Source of the DNA: Chitinophaga sancti
Lineage (GTDB): Bacteria; Bacteroidota; Bacteroidia; Chitinophagales; Chitinophagaceae
Length of the DNA: 64,000 nt
NCBI RefSeq assembly: GCF_034087045.1
Contig: NZ_CP139247.1
Location: 2,258,001-2,322,000 of the forward strand
Direction of reading: 5' to 3'
Shown: positions 47,001-54,226 of the stretch, one piece after another
Position numbering within the stretch: the stretch's first letter is position 1
How the letters are laid out: the number at the start of each line of letters is the position of its first letter
The notes under the pieces: generated by a model
Told to the model about the DNA's origin: nothing
Seen by the model: only the letters and a program-made list of their open reading frames with translations
The model's database searches: none
Program-made: the position numbers and the translations under genes

Positions 47001-47262
47001 GTATGAGCGTCCATTGGAATCGCTGGATGCACAACTGGCAGTAAGATTTTTGAAACAAAAAGGTGAGGTGAAACTGAATATTGCAAACCTATTGAACAGT
47101 TCATCTCTTGTATATCGAAATAGTTATAGTGATGGAGATATCACTAATGGAAAAAAGACACCTTCCACGAAAGAATTGCTGTATCAGAATGGGAAAGATC
47201 TGATCAATTATGAAGCGAAGCCAGGCCGTACTTATAGCATTACAATCAGTTACAAGTTTTAG
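44032..47262 (+). CDS. TonB-dependent receptor with STN signalling domain
   Basis: 1076 aa. Signal peptide (hydrophobic about 18-35, ALSAQ), STN domain (about 43-115, VSVNLANTNAAAVVKSLEQQTKYTFAYDPEYL), carboxypeptidase-like domain (about 130-205, GRVTGKIVDSKNEPLPGVTILAN), plug (about 215-335, EVLKRVSGLSTMENKYVVVRGLSERYNQAVLNN) and a 22-strand barrel ending YSITISYKF. The STN domain marks it as a transducer that talks to the FecR protein encoded just upstream. The plug motifs match receptors usually found beside beta-helix lipoproteins, as here. Ligand unknown. Confidence 0.92.
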   Translation: MQKSTNRFCNGEVMHSWKAFLLCFLLTGSTVALSAQSYQSLNDKVSVNLANTNAAAVVKSLEQQTKYTFAYDPEYLQHCALEEVKFNSQSLSAVLHYLDDYAPIDITYANNTVALKQGRQLRNAALEKGRVTGKIVDSKNEPLPGVTILANNGQGAVTSVDGTYDLSLNPGVYTLTFSYVSFDTRQITEVNVAAKGVTPLNVVMKSTGSRLKEVTVTGNYKRASVEGLYAIQKNNAGITDGISAEQISRTPDKNIGEVLKRVSGLSTMENKYVVVRGLSERYNQAVLNNQVMPSTELNRKNFSFDIIPANIVENVTVVKTLTPDRSAEFGGGLVEVNTLDIPTQNFLNIAVGGSTNSLTTGKNFQSLQLDGSEYWGKAAPHRDLLGKLDWNSTAEIKAAYSTKGNEATAFNNNWGVYEMKAPVSQNYQLSAGRVFNAGSKNQFGLVVSASYRNTFQTQDIRMSRDNFDGKVNADDPDRAGFSGKRYGLTTNLGGLAGIGFRSPRTRLGFQTLFLRTYDQQLIIGKGQHSDPSGLLLGYYDLTTQTDMWQHQLKGEHSIGNKGIRFKWMGSYLVMDKQKPDNHQLLANVVEDDKLESNEFNISSPFSSGISSGALRWWSRAYEKNYNWDAALSVPFNFSPGNFVSQNIFKVGYAGWSKDRLFYVLNTGSQNYNTTDYPPLAKTFVPERGGSIYISDYSDDFHKKAALHGMYLMLDDKIGDRWRLVWGLRAEYYNLNKANDALDSLFHYINSTRGTDEKFDYSELTNREPNWNFFPSVNLTYSMTPTMNLRLAYSKSIIRPDLREMSFFREYDFELGGIYQSELVRSTIAHHYDFRYEWYPGAGEVISMSLFYKKFGYSMEIYNDEQSGGIYNLKNNKDAKNYGLEVEVRKSLAFTKVPVLRNIVLYGNFTTLRAYVTPMDVNYNAIDPNNPLKVTPIETVGKEERRPQTGASNYMMNAGIFYDVKPASVSLVYNYISNRMFRPDEAYIYSLYERPLESLDAQLAVRFLKQKGEVKLNIANLLNSSSLVYRNSYSDGDITNGKKTPSTKELLYQNGKDLINYEAKPGRTYSITISYKF

Positions 47263-47330
47263 TAAACGCGTTTCTCATATATAACCTGATCAGGTATGCA
47301 ATTTTTAACCTTTAAGAAAACATCAACAAG

Positions 47331-48731
47331 ATGAAAAGAAAACCCTTAATTTTCGCCGCTCTAGCCACAGTTGCAGTAATCAGCGCAGCTCTGGTAAGCT
47401 CTTGTAAGAAGGATGCAAGTGTAGCAGGTGATCGTGCATTGTCCGCAACCCAGGTAGTTCCTACCAGTTCCACACTGTCTGGTGTTTTAGGTACCGGCCA
47501 TACTGTAGTAGATAGTATTCACCTCACCAGCAGCGTAGCATGGCACCTGAGTGGTCTGGTATACGTAGATTCAGCAGACGTGCTGATCATTGATGCTGGT
47601 ACTACTATCAGAGGTGATCTGAGCACAAGTTCTTCAGTACCTGGTGGTGGTCTGGTTATCACCCGTGGTGCGAAATTGCTTGCTCAGGGTACCGCTGCAA
47701 GCCCAATCGTATTTACATCAGCAGCTACTACTCCTGTTTCAGGTGACTGGTCTGGTGTTGTTATCTTAGGTAATGCGCCAACTAACCACAGTGGCCGTGT
47801 ACAGGTAGAAGGTATCCCAACAAATCCTCCTGCTAACGCAACTTTCGGTGGTACTTCAGGTACTGTATCTACTGATAACTCAGGTACTTTACGTTATGTT
47901 CGTATTGAGTATGGTGGTTATGAATTATCAACTGATAATGAAATTAACGGTCTGACATTGGCCGGTGTTGGTTCCGGTACTACTATCGACCACATTGAAA
48001 TTTACAAATCTAAAGATGACGCTATCGAATTCTTCGGTGGTACTGTAAACGTATCTTATCTGATTTCTGTAGATGCATTGGATGATATGTTTGACTTTGA
48101 TAACGGTTATTCTGGTTCTATCACTTATGCGTTAGGTTTATCTGATACTTCACGTGCTGATAAGAGTGCTTCAAACGGTATCGAAAGCGATAATAACTCT
48201 ACTGGTGATTCTACTGCAACTCCGGTTACTAAACCAGTTATTAACTACATGACTGTTATTGGTGTTCCTGCTACACGTTCTTCTATTACCAATGGTGCAC
48301 CTTCTGGTACTGGTACATATGGTCGTGCAGCTCACCTGAGAAGAAGCTCTCGTTTCACAATCCAGAACTCTGTTTTCATGGGCTTCAACAAAGGTATTTC
48401 TCTGGATGGAGCATTGGGTAACACTCCTTGTGCTTATGCAAGAGGACTTTCTACTCTGTACAATGTATTGGTTCAGGGTTATGTAACTCCATTTGGTATT
48501 GAAGGTACAAGCCCTTGTTCTTCAATTGTAACTATCGGTGGTGATAATACTGCTTATCCAGCTGCTAATGGCGTAAATGCTAATATTAAGCTGGTTAATC
48601 CATTCGTAAGACCTACTACTGCAAGCGCTGCTAACTTCTTCCCTGCAAATGGTGGAGATGCAGCTTCTTTCGGAGCAGGTGCATTTACATTTGGTGGAGT
48701 TGACTGGACTTCAGGTTGGTCTAAGTACTAA
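47331..48731 (+). CDS. Beta-helix lipoprotein partner of the TonB receptor
   Basis: 466 aa. Lipobox VSSC near residue 25. Right-handed beta-helix pattern: LVYVDSADVLIIDAGTTIRG, GGGLVITRGAKLLAQGTAASPIVFTSA, WSGVVILGNAPTN, LRYVRIEYGGYE, INGLTLAGVGSGTTIDHIEIYKSKDDAIEFFGGTVNVSYLISVDALDDMFDFDNGYSGS. This family is often annotated 'multidrug transporter' without basis. It sits 68 bp after the TonB receptor and probably presents or binds ligand at the cell surface. A shorter relative lies 0.9 kb downstream. Confidence 0.8.
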   Translation: MKRKPLIFAALATVAVISAALVSSCKKDASVAGDRALSATQVVPTSSTLSGVLGTGHTVVDSIHLTSSVAWHLSGLVYVDSADVLIIDAGTTIRGDLSTSSSVPGGGLVITRGAKLLAQGTAASPIVFTSAATTPVSGDWSGVVILGNAPTNHSGRVQVEGIPTNPPANATFGGTSGTVSTDNSGTLRYVRIEYGGYELSTDNEINGLTLAGVGSGTTIDHIEIYKSKDDAIEFFGGTVNVSYLISVDALDDMFDFDNGYSGSITYALGLSDTSRADKSASNGIESDNNSTGDSTATPVTKPVINYMTVIGVPATRSSITNGAPSGTGTYGRAAHLRRSSRFTIQNSVFMGFNKGISLDGALGNTPCAYARGLSTLYNVLVQGYVTPFGIEGTSPCSSIVTIGGDNTAYPAANGVNANIKLVNPFVRPTTASAANFFPANGGDAASFGAGAFTFGGVDWTSGWSKY

Positions 48732-48753
48732 TTACTTTCAGTTTTTATGATAC

Positions 48754-48780
48754 AAGTGTGGAGAATATTTCTCCACACTT
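48754..48780 (+). terminator. Hairpin between the beta-helix and DUF4397-like genes
   Basis: 11-bp perfect stem AAGTGTGGAGA/TCTCCACACTT (48754-48764 and 48770-48780), 5-nt loop, short T-run. Probably partial terminator within the operon. Confidence 0.65.
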
Positions 48781-48799
48781 GCTTTTAAAAAATAAACAC

Positions 48800-49570
48800 A
48801 TGTTCAAATTTTCCAAATTTACATTATTATCATTGGCTGTTGTTTTTACTATGATGACAGCTTGTAAGAAAGGGGATCCTGTTAATGAATATTATTTTGC
48901 TTCTTTTTCAGCTGAATTACTGGCATTACCAGGTACAATCACGCTAGATGTTTACGTAGGGGATACAAAGATTGATACTTTAGCTGCGGGAGAATCCGTA
49001 GGCGTATTTTCAAAATTGTTATTGTCAGCTGGGAAACCCAGTACTATTTATTTTAAAAAAGCAGGTACTGATACTGTATTGCTTGATACAACAGTGTCTG
49101 TAAGCGCAGGAGAAAACGTGGCTTTGAGATTAGCATATAGTCCTACCCTTGGCATCCAGAGTTTTATGCAGGGAAGTGATGCCAATGTTGGAGCGGATTC
49201 TACTTTGTTCTTTTTATTTAATGCGATGCCGGAAGAACTTGTGCCTGACTCTGTAACTGTAGATGCATACCTTTTCAAATCTAATAATGAAACTGGTCAA
49301 TTTGAAGAAACAGGCATCACCTGGCCTAATCTGGAAAAGAACAAACTTCATACAAATCAGACTACAATATTGGTGACCGACGAAACAGGTACACCTATTA
49401 CATACGCTATTAAACTAAAAAATGTAGCAACAGGAGAATTTATAAAAGATGCTTTTAATCTGGAGACGATCAGTTTGTCTTTGCAGGGAGGAAGCCGACA
49501 AATTATTACACTGACAGCATATACAACAAGAAATAAGTTGAAGTTTACCACTTCATATGCAACCTATTAA
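48800..49570 (+). CDS. DUF4397-like lipoprotein in the TonB receptor operon
   Basis: 256 aa from the ATG at 48800 (MFKFSKFTLLSLAVV); an in-frame GTG further up lies in the hairpin. Lipobox MTAC. Beta-rich mature part (LPGTITLDVYVGDTKIDTLAAGESVGVFSKLLLSAGKPSTIYFKKAGTDT) of the same style as the 39.3-kb lipoprotein, arguing for the DUF4397-type fold. Likely a surface component of the receptor system. Function not assigned. Confidence 0.6.
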   Translation: MFKFSKFTLLSLAVVFTMMTACKKGDPVNEYYFASFSAELLALPGTITLDVYVGDTKIDTLAAGESVGVFSKLLLSAGKPSTIYFKKAGTDTVLLDTTVSVSAGENVALRLAYSPTLGIQSFMQGSDANVGADSTLFFLFNAMPEELVPDSVTVDAYLFKSNNETGQFEETGITWPNLEKNKLHTNQTTILVTDETGTPITYAIKLKNVATGEFIKDAFNLETISLSLQGGSRQIITLTAYTTRNKLKFTTSYATY

Positions 49571-49583
49571 ATCATTTTCCAGG

Positions 49584-49603
49584 TAAGCTGTTTCTACAGC
49601 TTA
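49584..49603. repeat. Hairpin with CTGTnTCTACAG apex, copy 1
   Basis: 8-bp stem TAAGCTGT/ACAGCTTA with loop TTCT, between the DUF4397-like and short beta-helix genes. The same apex recurs at 50291-50310 and 50371-50394. Confidence 0.6.
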
Positions 49604-49619
49604 TATTATTTAGCTATCA

Positions 49620-50273
49620 ATGAAAACCCTTTTTTTACATATCGTAATTTTGTTCCTGTTGATTGCCTGCAATAAGGATGATGATCCTTTGCAGAATACG
49701 AAGGAAGAGATCATCCCCCTGCAGGATACGCTAAGGGGTGTGTATAGTGCGAACACGTTATTGACAAATGATAGAAAGTGGTATGTAGAAGGCTGGGTAT
49801 ATGTTATCAACAAATCTTCTTTACGTATTGAACCCGGTACCACTATCAATATATTACCTGATCCTTCTTTCAGAAGTGGTGGTGGCATCATCATTGTTCG
49901 TGACTCCAGATTGATCGCTCAGGGCACCACAGGTTTACCAATTCAATTTCAGTTTACAGATACCGTACGCACACACTGGAACGGTGTGATCCTGATGGGG
50001 AATGCTCCTCAGCGGAAAGTAATGCCCGGTTGGGAAAGTAAGATATTGCCGGAAGGGAAGGAATTATCCTATGGTGGAAAAGAGCCGGAAGATAGTTCTG
50101 GTATTATTGAACATGTCAATATGGACTTTCCGCAGCAATTTCAACAAGCATTACCTGCAGGAATACTACTCTTAGGAGTTGGAAATAAAACCCGCGTAGA
50201 TCATGTTATGTTACACATGCGTGGACATGATGTGAGAATTACCAAATACACTGAAGGTTATAATGATCTTTGA
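49620..50273 (+). CDS. Short beta-helix lipoprotein, half-length paralogue
   Basis: 217 aa. Lipobox LIAC. Its body aligns with the first half of the 47.3-kb beta-helix protein: KWYVEGWVYVINKSSLRIEPGTTINIL with AWHLSGLVYVDSADVLIIDAGTTIRG, GGGIIIVRDSRLIAQGTTGLPIQFQF with GGGLVITRGAKLLAQGTAASPIVFTS, and WNGVILMGNAPQ with WSGVVILGNAPT. It stops at VDHVMLHMRGHDVRI, where the longer protein has IDHIEIYKSKDDAIEFFGG and continues for over 200 residues. Either a truncated duplicate or a specialised short form. Confidence 0.7.
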   Translation: MKTLFLHIVILFLLIACNKDDDPLQNTKEEIIPLQDTLRGVYSANTLLTNDRKWYVEGWVYVINKSSLRIEPGTTINILPDPSFRSGGGIIIVRDSRLIAQGTTGLPIQFQFTDTVRTHWNGVILMGNAPQRKVMPGWESKILPEGKELSYGGKEPEDSSGIIEHVNMDFPQQFQQALPAGILLLGVGNKTRVDHVMLHMRGHDVRITKYTEGYNDL

Positions 50274-50290
50274 TAAATGTTTGATGTTGG

Positions 50291-50310
50291 TATACTGTGT
50301 CTACAGTATA
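50291..50310. repeat. Hairpin with CTGTnTCTACAG apex, copy 2
   Basis: 8-bp stem TATACTGT/ACAGTATA with loop GTCT, 17 bp after the short beta-helix gene. Confidence 0.6.
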
Positions 50311-50364
50311 AATATATGTCTCTCAATAAAACATTGAAGTTAGCATTAAAACAATCCCCATTAG

Positions 50365-50394
50365 CAAAAAAGTCGGCTGTATCTACAGTGGACT
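50365..50394 (-). terminator. Terminator of the S41 protease gene (apex copy 3)
   Basis: On the minus strand AGTCCACTGT-AGAT-ACAGCCGACT followed by TTTTTT (50365-50370). The loop contains the TAG stop codon of the protease gene. Same CTGTnTCTACAG apex as the two preceding hairpins. Confidence 0.75.
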
Positions 50395-51729
50395 TCTTAC
50401 AATCTTTACTATTTCTTTTTGTGCAGCCAGTGAAGGGGAATTATAGTAATGTTTAACGCAGTTATTAGTCGTACTTATTCTTCCATTACCATTTATGATT
50501 GCGATGGCTCTTGCTATCAGCGGATCGTTGGTGTCTCCGATAGCTGTCAGTGGTAAAGAAGACATTTCATCGATGGAATAATTTGGGGTGATACCACTGG
50601 TATATCCACCTGTACCTGCTGCATTGAACAGGTTATAGGTAATAGGCATGAGCGTCCAGGAAATTCTTTGTGGAGAGCGGGTATCGCTGATGATAACAGC
50701 GCCTTTATCTTTTCCGTAAGTGGTTTCCCCGATTTGTATGACTTGTGTATACGGTTTCAGGGAATTGATGGTTAACTCAGCGGCAGATGCAGTAGCTGCA
50801 CCAGAAAGGATGAATACCCGGGAAAGGGAAAGGCGTTTATCTGATAATTTGGAAAAGGAAATAGCGCTGCCACTTTCAGGTACAGAGAAGGCTGATTTGT
50901 AGGAAATGTTTCTGCTACCCAGTTGACTGTTGCCGGTATATTTTGCAAAGATGCTTTGTTCGGTAATGTCAGGGGCGATCATGGCATTCAGCAGGGCTGC
51001 CGCCGCTACGCTGCCGCCGGGGTTATACCTGAGATCAAGTATTAGTTCTGATGCACCTGCAGTTTTGAAGGATTGAAAGACCTGTTGTAAAGCAGTATTG
51101 TAAGTATCATTGAAGTAGTTATAAAAAAGGTAAGCGACGACTTTATTGTTTACCAGGAATATATCCTGTTGATAGATCGGGTTTTCACCCAGGCTTTGGG
51201 CAGGTAGTGTAATATCTTCGCCGGTTGATTCCATGGTGAGGGTAGAGGAGGAGCCTTTGAGCATAGCGGTGGTCAATTCAGTAGCATTGCTGCTGGTGAT
51301 TGTTGTACCGTTGATGGCAGTAAAATAATCTCCTCTTTTGATGCCGTTTAATGCTGCTACAGAACTGGGTATGACCAGTTCAATGACGCCCACAGGGCCA
51401 TTGGAGCCTGATATAATGGCAAATTCTATCCCATATTGATACAGCATGTATTTGGGATAGGTTGAATTGTCATTTGGATTATACAGGAAAGAAAACCGGT
51501 CATCAGTGTATTTCAGGCTGGCGAAATAGTCGGTGGTGCTAAGTGTGGTATCTACACTGGATGGCAGATAACTGTTCCAGAGATAGAAATAGCGCATACT
51601 ATCCAGTATCCATTTATTTGTTTCAGCCTGGGTGACGGGGCCGGTGGGTGTGACGTCAGGTGTGTCCTCCTTTCGGCAGGCAACAACGCATAATAGTACT
51701 GTCAGTCCAATAAGGGAAGGGCGAAGCAT
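50383..51729 (-). CDS. S41 family peptidase lipoprotein (C-terminal processing protease type)
   Basis: 448 aa. Lipobox VVAC (C18), an N-terminal helical domain, a PDZ domain (about 98-175, GVIELVIPSSVAALNGIKRGDYFTAING), then the S41 catalytic domain with LILDLRYNPGGSV, nucleophile S315 (ATASAAEL) and general base K340 (YGKDKGAV). Such proteases trim or degrade periplasmic proteins; Prc of this class processes FecR-type anti-sigma factors in Pseudomonas. It is encoded 23 bp after the ECF sigma gene on the same strand, facing the FecR-TonB receptor operon. Confidence 0.88.
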   Translation of the reverse strand: MLRPSLIGLTVLLCVVACRKEDTPDVTPTGPVTQAETNKWILDSMRYFYLWNSYLPSSVDTTLSTTDYFASLKYTDDRFSFLYNPNDNSTYPKYMLYQYGIEFAIISGSNGPVGVIELVIPSSVAALNGIKRGDYFTAINGTTITSSNATELTTAMLKGSSSTLTMESTGEDITLPAQSLGENPIYQQDIFLVNNKVVAYLFYNYFNDTYNTALQQVFQSFKTAGASELILDLRYNPGGSVAAAALLNAMIAPDITEQSIFAKYTGNSQLGSRNISYKSAFSVPESGSAISFSKLSDKRLSLSRVFILSGAATASAAELTINSLKPYTQVIQIGETTYGKDKGAVIISDTRSPQRISWTLMPITYNLFNAAGTGGYTSGITPNYSIDEMSSLPLTAIGDTNDPLIARAIAIINGNGRISTTNNCVKHYYNSPSLAAQKEIVKIVRSPL

Positions 51730-51752
51730 AGTGTTATATTAAGTGGGTAATA

Positions 51753-52274
51753 TCACATGTCGTAATGGGCCATCATTTCGCGCCTGATGTATTGCAGGGC
51801 GAGATTCAGATGGTTTCTTACAGTGGCTGGTGATAAGCTAAGCTGATCGGCTATTTCCTTATAACTTTTTCCTTTATCACGGCTTAGCAGGTAGATATTC
51901 CGGCGCTGTTCCGGCATTTTTTCAATCAGTTTCTGGATCTGTTCGCGGAATTCTTTGTGCAGTAAAGTCTGGTCCTCCCGGTGGTCGCTTACAGGGGGAT
52001 GACCGGAGGAGATATGGGCAAGGGATTTCCGTTCCCGGTAAAGCTTCCGGGTTTCATCGATGACAATATGCTTAACATAGACGAACAGCAGAGGAAATAT
52101 ATCCTGATTGACCTGTACTTTATGTATGTTTTCCCATAACTTAATAAAACATTGTTGTGTCACCTCCTGTGCTCGTAACCGGTCGTCAGTAAGCTTGTAT
52201 GCGAACCTGTACACTTTTTCCCTGTTCGCTTCAAACAGCTGACCGAAGAGAATCCTGGATGGGTTATCAGACAT
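51753..52274 (-). CDS. ECF sigma-70 factor (Bacteroidetes expansion family)
   Basis: 173 aa from the ATG at 52272-52274 (MSDNPSRILFGQLFEANREKVYRFAYKL); the frame is open upstream but that part would be promoter DNA. Region 2 includes DDRLRAQEVTQQCFIKLWENIH, region 4 MPEQRRNIYLLSRDKGKSYKEIADQLSLSPATVRNHLNLALQYIRREM. Matches sigma factors controlled by FecR proteins. Its operon partner is an S41 lipoprotein protease in place of FecR. The orphan FecR at 43 kb is the obvious candidate anti-sigma (inference). Confidence 0.9.
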   Translation of the reverse strand: MSDNPSRILFGQLFEANREKVYRFAYKLTDDRLRAQEVTQQCFIKLWENIHKVQVNQDIFPLLFVYVKHIVIDETRKLYRERKSLAHISSGHPPVSDHREDQTLLHKEFREQIQKLIEKMPEQRRNIYLLSRDKGKSYKEIADQLSLSPATVRNHLNLALQYIRREMMAHYDM

Positions 52275-52366
52275 ATAGTGTGTTGATATAAGGTTGCTAA
52301 AATGCGAATTAAATGTAAGCAGCAATTGTTACTTGAATGTTAAAGTTCGGATGATTAAAATCTCTA

Positions 52367-52397
52367 TTTACCTATTTAACCATTTTGTATACATTTG
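52367..52397 (+). promoter_or_regulatory. Promoter of the DUF4254 gene, 4 nt before its start
   Basis: TTTA (52367-52370), exactly 19 nt, TACATTTG (52390-52397), then CTCC-ATG. Strong support for a leaderless or nearly leaderless mRNA. Confidence 0.6.
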
Positions 52398-52401
52398 CTC
52401 C

Positions 52402-53010
52402 ATGTTTACAGAACTTTGCAATCAAATATTTGATCAGAGCATAGCTGATTATCATGTGCATAACAGCGTGTACCAACCTATCCTGAATCCCTATGAAAAA
52501 ACTACGATAGAGCACCTTTTATATCTGAAGAACTGGATTGACACCGTACAATGGCACCTGGAGGATATTATCCGTGATCCATTGATTGATCCGGTGAAGG
52601 CATTGGAAATCAAGCGTTGGATTGATAAATCTAACCAGGAGCGTACAGATGTCGTAGAATATATTGATAGTTATTTCCTTGAAAAATATAAAGATGTAAC
52701 GCCTGTTGTGGGTGCATCTATCAATACCGAGAGTCCGGCCTGGGCAGTAGACCGTTTGTCTATCCTGGCGCTTAAGATTTACCACATGCGGGAAGAAGCT
52801 ACCCGTACAGATGCGACTCCTGCGCATCGTGAAGCATGTCAGCGTAAGCTGGATGTGTTGCTCGAGCAAAGGAGGGACCTGGGTACGGCGATCAACCTGC
52901 TGCTGGAAGATATTGATGCCGGTAAAAAGTATATGAAGGTGTACAAGCAGATGAAGATGTACAATGATCCTTCATTGAATCCTGTTCTCTACAAGAGCGC
53001 TTCCAATTAA
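52402..53010 (+). CDS. DUF4254 domain-containing protein
   Basis: 202 aa from the ATG at 52402 (MFTELCNQIFDQSIADYHV); an upstream in-frame extension crosses the promoter and the sigma gene start and is rejected. All-helical, charged, cytosolic: YLKNWIDTVQWHLEDIIRDPLIDPVKALEIKRWIDKSNQERTDVVEYID matches DUF4254. The family is unstudied but is commonly next to a GT9 glycosyltransferase, as here (3-bp gap), so a link to lipopolysaccharide or glycan assembly is possible. Confidence 0.8.
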   Translation: MFTELCNQIFDQSIADYHVHNSVYQPILNPYEKTTIEHLLYLKNWIDTVQWHLEDIIRDPLIDPVKALEIKRWIDKSNQERTDVVEYIDSYFLEKYKDVTPVVGASINTESPAWAVDRLSILALKIYHMREEATRTDATPAHREACQRKLDVLLEQRRDLGTAINLLLEDIDAGKKYMKVYKQMKMYNDPSLNPVLYKSASN

Positions 53011-53013
53011 CTT

Positions 53014-54018
53014 ATGAGGACATTATTGGCCATCCGTTTTTCGGCCATGGGCGATGTGGCAATGACGATACCTATTATGCAGCGGGTATTACAGGCTTAT
53101 CCGGATGTGGAAATCGTATTTGTGTCAAACAAGCACTGGGGTGCTTTGTGTGAAGGCATTCCAAGGTTGCACTTTTTCCCTGCTGATCTGAAAGGAGCCC
53201 ATAAGGGGGTGAAAGGGTTGTACCGGCTATTTAAGGCTGTGTGTGCGCAATATCGTATTGCTGCGGTGGCGGATCTGCACCAGGTGCTGAGATCACAGAT
53301 CGTGAGGACGTTTTTTAGGTTGACCGGCCGTAAAGTGGCGGTGATTGATAAAGGACGATCCGGGAAAAAGGCTTTGGCACGGCAGGAGAATAAGGTACTA
53401 CAGCCATTGAGGAGCACGATAGAGCGTTATGCGGATGTGTTTCGTAAGCTGGGATATGCTGTGGATATGAATATGACACCTCCGGTGTTCGGGAAACGAG
53501 CCTTGCCGGTGGGTATGGAGGCGAAGGGGGATTTGAAATGGATAGGACTGGCGCCTTTTGCTACTTATAAAGAGAAAACGTATCCTTTTGATAAAACAGC
53601 GGCGTTGTTAGGACAGTTGGTGGAGCGTAAGGATACGAAGGTATTGCTGATGGGCGGTGGTGCTGTTGAGGTAGCAAAGCTACAGGAGCTGGCGGAACGG
53701 TATCCACAGGCGATAGTGGTGGCAGGAAGGTTTAAATTGCCGGAAGAGCTGGCTATTATTAGCCAGATGGATACCATGATCAGTATGGATTCGGCCAATA
53801 TGCATCTGGCTTCATTATTTGGTGTGCCGGTGGTATCAGTGTGGGGTGCGACGCATCCTTTTGCAGGATTTATGGGGTATGGCCAGAAGATTGAGAAAGC
53901 AGTGCAGGTGGATTTGTACTGTAGGCCGTGTAGTATTTTTGGTAATAAACCGTGTTTTAGAGGGGATCATGCGTGTATGGAGCAGTTGCGGGTATCAGGA
54001 ATTCTGGAAAAGATTTAA
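53014..54018 (+). CDS. Glycosyltransferase family 9 (heptosyltransferase-like)
   Basis: 334 aa, GT-B fold. N-terminal LLAIRFSAMGDVAMTIPIMQRVLQAYPDVEIVFVSNK and C-terminal nucleotide-sugar site ISMDSANMHLASLFGVPVVSVWGATHPFAGF are GT9 marks. Family members add heptose or related sugars to the lipopolysaccharide core on the cytosolic side of the membrane. The end has four Cys residues (YCRPCSIFGNKPCFRGDHAC), usual in GT9 enzymes. Operon with DUF4254. Confidence 0.88.
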   Translation: MRTLLAIRFSAMGDVAMTIPIMQRVLQAYPDVEIVFVSNKHWGALCEGIPRLHFFPADLKGAHKGVKGLYRLFKAVCAQYRIAAVADLHQVLRSQIVRTFFRLTGRKVAVIDKGRSGKKALARQENKVLQPLRSTIERYADVFRKLGYAVDMNMTPPVFGKRALPVGMEAKGDLKWIGLAPFATYKEKTYPFDKTAALLGQLVERKDTKVLLMGGGAVEVAKLQELAERYPQAIVVAGRFKLPEELAIISQMDTMISMDSANMHLASLFGVPVVSVWGATHPFAGFMGYGQKIEKAVQVDLYCRPCSIFGNKPCFRGDHACMEQLRVSGILEKI

Positions 54019-54025
54019 AGGTTTT

Positions 54026-54056
54026 TTTGGTGGGTTAGAAAATTTTACTAATTTCG
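54026..54056 (+). promoter_or_regulatory. Promoter of tRNA-Gln
   Basis: TTTG (54026-54029), exactly 19 nt, TAATTTCG (54049-54056). One mismatch in the -7 box; the tRNA starts 46 nt later. Confidence 0.7.
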
Positions 54057-54102
54057 CCATCCCAAATCACGACAACATGTTGTTGGAAGATACGGGAGGT
54101 AC

Positions 54103-54173
54103 TGTCCTATAGTATAATGGTAGTACATCTGATTTTGGTTCAGACTGTCTAGGTTCGAATCCTGGTAGGACAA
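54103..54173 (+). tRNA. tRNA-Gln (TTG)
   Basis: 71 nt. Acceptor TGTCCTA/TAGGACA, anticodon TTG in CTGATTTTGGTTCAG, T-arm CTAGGTTCGAATCCTGG. Confidence 0.93.
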
Positions 54174-54182
54174 CTTACTTAA

Positions 54183-54212
54183 AGGCTCGCTTCGATAGCG
54201 GGCCTTTTTTTT
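54183..54212 (+). terminator. tRNA-Gln terminator
   Basis: Stem AGGCTCGCT/AGCGGGCCT (one T-G), 5-nt loop, eight Ts. Confidence 0.88.
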
Positions 54213-54226
54213 GTATTTTTATTTCC

